Below are positions 59,368-64,000 of a stretch of 64,000 nucleotides of DNA, piece by piece. A model generated the notes under the pieces. The model searched no databases. It had not been told where the DNA came from and saw nothing but the letters and a program-made list of their open reading frames with translations. Every line of letters begins with the position of its first letter. Position 1 is the stretch's first letter. The translations under genes and the position numbers were made by a program. Location: the NCBI RefSeq assembly GCF_900104185.1, contig NZ_FNIZ01000013.1:45827-109826 (forward strand). Reading direction: 5' to 3'. The DNA comes from Halobacillus aidingensis. GTDB lineage: Bacteria > Bacillota > Bacilli > Bacillales > Halobacillaceae.

Positions 59368-60192
59368 ATGAAAAAAATCATTTTATTAGGCGTCACTTTA
59401 TTATCGATTGCCTTTCTCGCTGCATGCGGGGAAGAAGAGGAAAGTGCAGATGCTTCTGGAAAAGAAACGATTCGCTTCGGTGCTACTGCCGGACCCTACA
59501 GCGATATGGTCACAAAAGCGATTGCTCCACTATTAGAGGAAAAGGGATACGAAGTGACGAACAAAGAATTCACGGACTATGTCCAGCCCAATAAAGCCCT
59601 TGCGAATGGAGATTTGGATGCGAACCTTTTTCAGCATAAAATTTATTTAGAGTCTTTCGCGAAGGAAAACAACCTGGATCTATCTGAAGTCATCATTGTA
59701 CCGACAGCCCCGATGGGAATCTATTCAAATACATACGAGGATATCGGAAGTATTGAAGAAGGAAGCACGATGGGTGTACCGAACGATCCGACAAACCTTG
59801 CTCGTGCATTGATTGTGCTTGAAGATGAAGGTCTTGTTGAGGTCGATGACAGCGTCGATCCATTACGCGCATCATTGAATGATATTACGAAGAATAAAAA
59901 GAATATCGAGTTTGTCGAAGTGGAAGCTGGTCAACTGCCGCGTCTCGTCGATAGCGAAGATTTGTCCATGGTTCCAGGAAACTATGCCTTGGCTGCGGGA
60001 ATGGATCTCCTGAATGCGCTGGCTTTGGAAGACATGCCTGATGATTACCGTAACCGTGTAGCCGTGAAGACGGAAGATCTTGATGCACAGTTTGTGAAAG
60101 ATATTAAAGAAGTTGTGGAATCAGAGGAGTTTGAAAAGATTATCAATGAAGAATTCAAAGGTTTCGGGAAACCAAAGTGGATGAAAGAATAG
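59368..60192 (+). CDS. metQ: methionine-binding lipoprotein
   Basis: 274 residues with a lipoprotein signal (LLSIAFLAAC; Cys ~20) and the NlpA/MetQ binding fold: IRFGATAGPYSDMVTKAIAP, TNKEFTDYVQPNKALANGDL, NLFQHKIYLESF, and GSTMGVPNDPTNLARALIVL. Captures D/L-methionine at the membrane exterior for MetNI. Last gene of the S-box operon. Confidence 0.95.
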   Translation: MKKIILLGVTLLSIAFLAACGEEEESADASGKETIRFGATAGPYSDMVTKAIAPLLEEKGYEVTNKEFTDYVQPNKALANGDLDANLFQHKIYLESFAKENNLDLSEVIIVPTAPMGIYSNTYEDIGSIEEGSTMGVPNDPTNLARALIVLEDEGLVEVDDSVDPLRASLNDITKNKKNIEFVEVEAGQLPRLVDSEDLSMVPGNYALAAGMDLLNALALEDMPDDYRNRVAVKTEDLDAQFVKDIKEVVESEEFEKIINEEFKGFGKPKWMKE

Positions 60193-60198
60193 AAGGGA

Positions 60199-60230
60199 AG
60201 GCTGACGTTCATTCGTCAGCCTTTTTTTCT
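60199..60230 (+). terminator. terminator of metNIQ
   Basis: GGCTGACG-TTCATT-CGTCAGCC followed by seven T residues. Confidence 0.92.
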
Positions 60231-60430
60231 ATGATAATTACTCAATGGAACGGGAGAGGGGGATAAATGAATCGTAAAACACGGCAGTGTAAAGCACTCA
60301 TGGTTTTGACTTTTCTTCTTCTTTGATAGGTTATTATCCTCAATGATTTTATGAAAAAATTCGAAACTTTCCGTCTTTTCCTTCGTAAAGTAAATAAAGC
60401 AGTCAATAAGATACATAGTTGGAGGGGATG

Positions 60431-60760
60431 ATGATAGGAAAGAATATCATTTGGGCAATCGTTACTGTCTTTGTCATGGTACTGATCAATTACGGAGTCG
60501 CTTCTTTTTTTAGCGGTGAATTTATTGAGTATTCCTTTTTGGTTGGCGTTGTCGTCATGACCATCGTGTGGTTCTTTAATTCAAAAGGTGGTTTTGCTTC
60601 CAATACGGTCAGGTTGGGGGTCCAGGCCCGGACTGGATTGAAGATCGAAGAGGAAAAACAGAATTTCAACCCCACGGTTGTATTTTATACTGCTCTCGGA
60701 TATACCACGGTAGCGCTTATCATCACAATCATCTATTACAAAGATTATTTTACTGGTTGA
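60431..60760 (+). CDS. hypothetical membrane protein
   Basis: 110 residues with three helices (NIIWAIVTVFVMVLINYGVA; YSFLVGVVVMTIVWFF; VFYTALGYTTVALIITIIYY) and a polar loop containing VRLGVQARTGLKIEEEKQ. Several start codons cluster here (TTG 60419, ATG 60428, ATG 60431) behind GGAGGGG; the last gives the best spacing. Family unknown. Confidence 0.6.
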   Translation: MIGKNIIWAIVTVFVMVLINYGVASFFSGEFIEYSFLVGVVVMTIVWFFNSKGGFASNTVRLGVQARTGLKIEEEKQNFNPTVVFYTALGYTTVALIITIIYYKDYFTG

Positions 60761-60793
60761 ACTTTTGGTTTGTTCGTTAATGTATAGAAAAAG

Positions 60794-60827
60794 AAAACGC
60801 CTGGATATTTAAATCCAAGCGTTTTTC
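60794..60827. terminator. terminator between convergent genes
   Basis: AAAACGC.TGGAT-ATTTA-ATCCA.GCGTTTTT; bidirectional A/T runs between the 60760 and 60882 gene ends. Confidence 0.82.
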
Positions 60828-60881
60828 GTTTCCTTTATTATCTTCAATGTAAAAGAGTTGTTGATGCTGCCAGTATAAAAC

Positions 60882-61604
60882 TTAAAAAGGATTGGTCGCC
60901 CATTGAAGCGACTGCTTGATGAAAATACGAGGGTGTAACTTCAATTGAGAGACCATGTATTCAGCAAGGTCCTCCGGCTGCATGTACTTCTCTTTATCCT
61001 GTCCTTCCATGTCTTCGCCTAGAGCGAGTTCTGTAGCGACGAGACTCGGATTCAATGTGAAGACGCGGATGTTGTCCCTTCTCACTTCCTGCATCAAGGC
61101 TTCCATCATACCTTGAAGAGCGAACTTTGATCCACTATAAGCCGTGGAGCCGGCGGTGCCTTTAAGGCCGCTGCTTGATGAAATATTGATGATGTCCCCT
61201 TGGTTCTTTTCCTTCATCATTGGCAGGACCGCTCTCGTGACATGATAGGTACCGTATACATTCACCTCAAACGTCCGTTTCCATTCTTCTGGCTCCAGTT
61301 CAAGGAATTTTCCGTACACACCGATGCCTGCGTTGTTGATGAGAATGTCCGCTTCACCAAGCTCTTCTTTTAACTGCTGGATCGCTCTTTCCACTTGGTC
61401 GATGTCGGAAATGTCAGCGGTAGCTACAGCTGCCTGGACTCCGTAGGAACGTGCTTCCTCGGCTACGTCTTCAAGACGGCTTTCTGTCCTTGCGATCAGC
61501 CCGACATGAACTCCTTCTTTCGCCATCTGCAAAGCCGTAGCGCGTCCGATGCCGCGACCTGCTCCGGTCACATAAGCGATTTTTCCTTTGATTTCTTGTG
61601 CCAT
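60882..61604 (-). CDS. SDR-family oxidoreductase (3-ketoacyl-ACP reductase-like)
   Basis: 240 residues from the ATG at 61604 (AAAGGAG 8 bases upstream; a GTG three codons earlier is less likely). Cofactor motif YVTGAGRGIGRATALQ (~10-25), NNAGIGVYG (~87), catalytic Ser in NISSSSGLKG and YSGSKFALQ (Tyr/Lys ~152-156). C-terminus lacks the usual VDGG and instead ends IKQSLQWATNPF, as in YvaA/FabG-like short members. Substrate unknown. Confidence 0.92.
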   Translation of the reverse strand: MAQEIKGKIAYVTGAGRGIGRATALQMAKEGVHVGLIARTESRLEDVAEEARSYGVQAAVATADISDIDQVERAIQQLKEELGEADILINNAGIGVYGKFLELEPEEWKRTFEVNVYGTYHVTRAVLPMMKEKNQGDIINISSSSGLKGTAGSTAYSGSKFALQGMMEALMQEVRRDNIRVFTLNPSLVATELALGEDMEGQDKEKYMQPEDLAEYMVSQLKLHPRIFIKQSLQWATNPF

Positions 61605-61721
61605 GAACTTCACTCCTTTAACAGTTCTTCATTCAAGTCTACGAGTTTCCGTTTTTGAAATCAAAAGATAGCGTCTACCTCTGAATGGTTCCTATGATAA
61701 ACTCATGGAGGGAGGGATTTT

Positions 61722-62021
61722 ATGGAAACATTTGTTATGTTGAGACCCGTATTCATATTATTAGTCCTTACATCGATTCTTGTTACGATTTTCCTCATTT
61801 TTCAAAAGGAAGAGAAGGTGAGTGGATGGACGCTCTTCTTCGTCACATCGATAAGCTTGATCATTGGCAGTGTCTGCCTTTATAGCAGTGGGTACATCGT
61901 GGATGAGTTTGGCCTGGGTGGTGATCCTGTTTCATTTTATCTGTACATCGCTTTATTCCCGGTAAGCTTATTGAATATTTTACTGTACTCCTTCAAACCC
62001 AGGCCTTTCATAGAAACTTGA
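61722..62021 (+). CDS. hypothetical membrane protein
   Basis: 99 residues, three helices (MLRPVFILLVLTSILVTIFL; TLFFVTSISLIIGSVCLYSS; SFYLYIALFPVSLLNILLYS). Strong ribosome site GGAGGGAGGG. Divergent from the SDR gene. No family recognised. Confidence 0.6.
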   Translation: METFVMLRPVFILLVLTSILVTIFLIFQKEEKVSGWTLFFVTSISLIIGSVCLYSSGYIVDEFGLGGDPVSFYLYIALFPVSLLNILLYSFKPRPFIET

Positions 62022-62371
62022 GCCTTGAAATTCAATCACATTTTGCCTGTGGAATTGCCTGGAAATATTAGATCATTGTTATAAAGATAGTTACAAAAAA
62101 CAGCTAGTGATATTTTATTTTTTGATGGAAGGGATTATTAATACTTTGTTTATAAAAAGGAAGATGAGTTATATATCTTGAAACTGAGTCTCCCGCAAAC
62201 GGGCAGGGTTGTTTAAGACTCAGTTTCGAGATAATTAAAGGTATATACGACCAATATGGTAATTATTTCCATTAAACTGTAAATTTGATATGATGTATTT
62301 GCTTACTTATTATTGATTAATTTGTTTAGAAAATGTGAAATGAAATAGCACTTGCTGAAAGGAGAATGTGG
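62022..62371. other. AT-rich intergenic region with one long hairpin
   Basis: No protein-like frame. The only structure is the 58-bp inverted repeat at 62175-62232. The remainder is strongly AT-rich and presumably includes the promoter for the gene at 62372. Confidence 0.4.
62175..62232. repeat. 17-bp inverted repeat with nested hairpin
   Basis: ATCTTGAAACTGAGTCT and AGACTCAGTTTCGAGAT pair with a single mismatch; the 24-base loop contains CCCG-CAAA-CGGG. No T-run on either side. It may be a small mobile palindrome, an operator pair or an RNA element. Confidence 0.65.
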
Positions 62372-62581
62372 ATGTTCTCAAATAGGAAAACCACAACAGG
62401 AAAATGGCTTGCTTATTTAGGTTTATGGATTTTTGCTGCTGGATTTGCTTTTAGTGAGATTTTTGGTATCGATGGCATGCCACATTTATTAGAATCTGCA
62501 TCAATCCCTATGATAGTAATAGGATTATTGATGATAATCACATCAAATTTTTTTAATAAGAAAAGTTCAGATATAAGTTGA
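62372..62581 (+). CDS. hypothetical small membrane protein
   Basis: 69 residues from the ATG at 62372 (GGAG 7 bases upstream; ATG 62366 is too close). Two helices (WLAYLGLWIFAAGFAFSEIF; SIPMIVIGLLMIITSNFF) joined by a short loop (GIDGMPHLLESA). No family recognised. Confidence 0.6.
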   Translation: MFSNRKTTTGKWLAYLGLWIFAAGFAFSEIFGIDGMPHLLESASIPMIVIGLLMIITSNFFNKKSSDIS

Positions 62582-62763
62582 GGGTATCACGAATTCAAGT
62601 TTTCCGTTATTGGGGGGGATGCTTAAAAGAATGCTCGCCCTTATTACATAAGTATAAAGATCTTTTGGGAATTTAGATTGTATAACTGACGAAGCAATAA
62701 TATTGAATAAGGATTTTTGGTTATATGGTAAAATATTCTACCAGGTAAAAAGAGGGAATTATT

Positions 62764-63297
62764 TTGAGGAGAAATCTAAAAATACCAACAGTAATTTCAA
62801 CTATAGTTATGTTCTTAATTTTAATAGGATGTGAACCATTAGCGAAGGAAACGATGGATTTTTATGAAAGCACAGAGAGTATTGAGCTCTCTGGTGAAAA
62901 TATCAATTCTATATCAATAAATTCATATGAAAACGATGTAATAAACACTTTTGGGAAACCAACTGAAGTCGAAGAAATAGAAGATCCTAAGTCAAAATAT
63001 TTAAGTTACGATGGTGTGGAGTTTGGTTTTGTAGATGACATGGTTATTCGATTATTCATTCGAAGAACACACGAAAACTCCAAAATATATGAGACTGTTA
63101 AAGAAATTAAAATCGGAGATACAAAAGAACAAGTAATTAAAGAATACGGTGAGAACTATTATGAAAGGGTTGAAAGTGGCTTAGATACCCTTGGATATTT
63201 TGATAAAGATAATAATATAAATATAGAGTTTGGGTTTAATGAAAATAAAGTTATAGCTGTTATTATTAAGAAAATAGGTTGGGAGGAAGATAATTAA
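62764..63297 (+). CDS. hypothetical lipoprotein
   Basis: 177 residues with a signal ending in MFLILIGC (lipid Cys ~23) and a two-part extracellular domain. Each half resembles a BLIP/SmpA-like unit: NDVINTFGKPTEVEE .. YDGVEFGFVDDMVIRLFI, and EIKIGDTKEQVIKEYGENYY .. NINIEFGFNENKVIAVIIKK. Pattern G.(T/S)...V...G.P followed by a strand and its own loop is typical of such domains in Bacilli. TTG start, GAGGG 9 bases upstream. AT-rich. Function unknown. Confidence 0.7.
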   Translation: MRRNLKIPTVISTIVMFLILIGCEPLAKETMDFYESTESIELSGENINSISINSYENDVINTFGKPTEVEEIEDPKSKYLSYDGVEFGFVDDMVIRLFIRRTHENSKIYETVKEIKIGDTKEQVIKEYGENYYERVESGLDTLGYFDKDNNINIEFGFNENKVIAVIIKKIGWEEDN

Positions 63298-63676
63298 GCT
63301 AACAGGATCATTAGTGAAAAATCTGGTTCATTATATCTCAATTTCAAGGCTTCAAGAATCGGGGGCAAAACTGGAGTAAGACTCTTATTAAGACAAGTGT
63401 CTTCAAAAAACCTCTAAAAAACGTGGAGTCCTTAGCTGTTTCGAGAGGCTTTGCACCAATGAATTCAACATGACGCCTTGATAGAAGCATTTTTACAAAG
63501 ATGCAGAAGCGCGTTTATAGAATAACGCGTCTTGGGAGTTTTGTGCCCTTATGATGATTCGGTATTGAAACTGTTCTTCTCGGTGGGATTATAAGTTTTA
63601 CTAAAAGAAATAATCTTCCCAGTTCTGAATAGAATTCTAAATCTTACCTAACCAAAGCCCATCTATTAAAAAAAAG
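63298..63676. other. gene-free stretch next to an IS end
   Basis: No frame with protein-like composition on either strand; no operator or clean terminator was found. It ends at the inverted repeat of the ISL3 element. Confidence 0.4.
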
Positions 63677-64000
63677 GTTCTACGTCAATTGTTGGGGTGG
63701 GAAGCCTGTTCCCACTCCTTATCCTACTTGAAAGTCTTTTAATTCTTTGAATTGATGATGCAGTAACACCTTAAATCGAAGGCGATCATATCTTCTAAAT
63801 CCAAACGCATTCCGTTTAATGACTTTCGTTTGATTGTTCAACCCCTCAATAAAACCATTGCTGTAATTGAAGGAAAAGCTATTCAGCACTTCAACTTGCC
63901 AATTCTTCAGGGTCTGAACGGCCTGATTGAACTCCATTAAACCACTGGCTTTCACTTGTTCGTAATACTTATATAGCGATGCTTTTACTTCATGAATCGC
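63677..64000 (-). mobile_element. ISL3-family insertion sequence, one end
   Basis: The terminal repeat GGTTCTACGTCAATTGTTGG at 63677 onward is of ISL3 type (GG.TCT....CAA.TGTTGGGG). It is preceded by TTAAAAAA, a possible 8-bp target duplication, and followed by the 3' end of the transposase gene. The element continues beyond the window. Confidence 0.75.
63719..64000 (-). CDS. ISL3-family transposase, C-terminal part
   Basis: On the minus strand the frame is open to the window edge (AIHEVKASLYKYYEQVKASG...), so about 93 C-terminal residues are seen. The conserved tail SFNYSNGFIEGLNNQTKVIK followed by RNAFGFRRYDRLRFKVLL is the hallmark of ISL3/IS1165-type DDE transposases, including the last catalytic Glu region (GFIEGLNN). 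The N-terminal zinc finger and DDE core are outside the window. No internal stop in the visible part, so it may be intact. Confidence 0.88.
   Translation of the reverse strand, partial: AIHEVKASLYKYYEQVKASGLMEFNQAVQTLKNWQVEVLNSFSFNYSNGFIEGLNNQTKVIKRNAFGFRRYDRLRFKVLLHHQFKELKDFQVG

Overview
The window looks like chromosome of a low-GC, spore-forming, moderately halophilic or halotolerant Bacillaceae (Halobacillus/Thalassobacillus/Virgibacillus type; this is inference). The signs are AGGAGG-type ribosome sites with frequent TTG and GTG starts, a YkuI orthologue, a CwlC-like spore mother-cell lysis amidase behind a good sigma-K promoter, CcpA cre sites, an S-box riboswitch and an ectoine synthase. 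No rRNA, tRNA or CRISPR array was seen.

Bases 1-13.3 kb: the end of a DUF819 membrane protein, an AT-rich orphan membrane protein and a 5'-truncated Ltp-domain gene. These are followed by a roughly 11-kb catabolic cluster: twin SnoaL-like/NTF2-fold protein, sodium:solute symporter, LacI regulator, SDR, second twin SnoaL-like protein, iron alcohol dehydrogenase, aldehyde dehydrogenase, cupin, alpha/beta hydrolase and HpcH/HpaI aldolase. Four identical copies of a 16-bp LacI-type palindrome (TTGAATGCGGATTCAA) precede its transcription units. I do not recognise the substrate, and this is the best candidate here for an undescribed pathway. 13.6-17.9 kb: an HTH regulator, an M20 carbamoylase-type amidohydrolase and a YfcC carrier, probably a second small catabolic module.

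18.2-23.4 kb: a PTS operon with a PRD regulator split from its EIIA-like partner, EIIB, EIIA, EIIC and a D-allulose-6-phosphate 3-epimerase (AlsE). 23.7-30.0 kb: a maltodextrin operon (LacI repressor, GH13 glucosidase, MdxE/F/G-like ABC importer) with three copies of a perfect or near-perfect 20-bp operator. It fits functionally with the secreted, cre-controlled pullulanase at 50.4 kb.

30.5-50.2 kb is mostly housekeeping or poorly known genes: TelA and partner, lipoproteins, a DUF4260 protein and a nucleotidyltransferase, an IS1595 relic carrying a small gene, a dihydrouridine synthase, a PQQ-type sugar dehydrogenase, the CwlC-like hydrolase, YkuI, a soluble PAS chemoreceptor, a diguanylate cyclase interrupted by an amber codon, a toast-rack lipoprotein, a solitary ectoine synthase, and several small membrane proteins. 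53-64 kb holds an EamA exporter, GNAT, a Cys-rich FAD dehydrogenase, a GldA-like dehydrogenase, an S-box-controlled metNIQ operon, an SDR, small membrane proteins, a lipoprotein and the end of an ISL3 element.

Small-scale structure is rich. A dispersed ~55-bp palindromic repeat occurs five times in the first 24 kb, once inside a reading frame. Two different 20/21-bp degenerate tandem repeats sit in intergenic DNA. A 3' telA remnant lies 28 kb from the intact gene, and two reading frames are interrupted by in-frame UAG.
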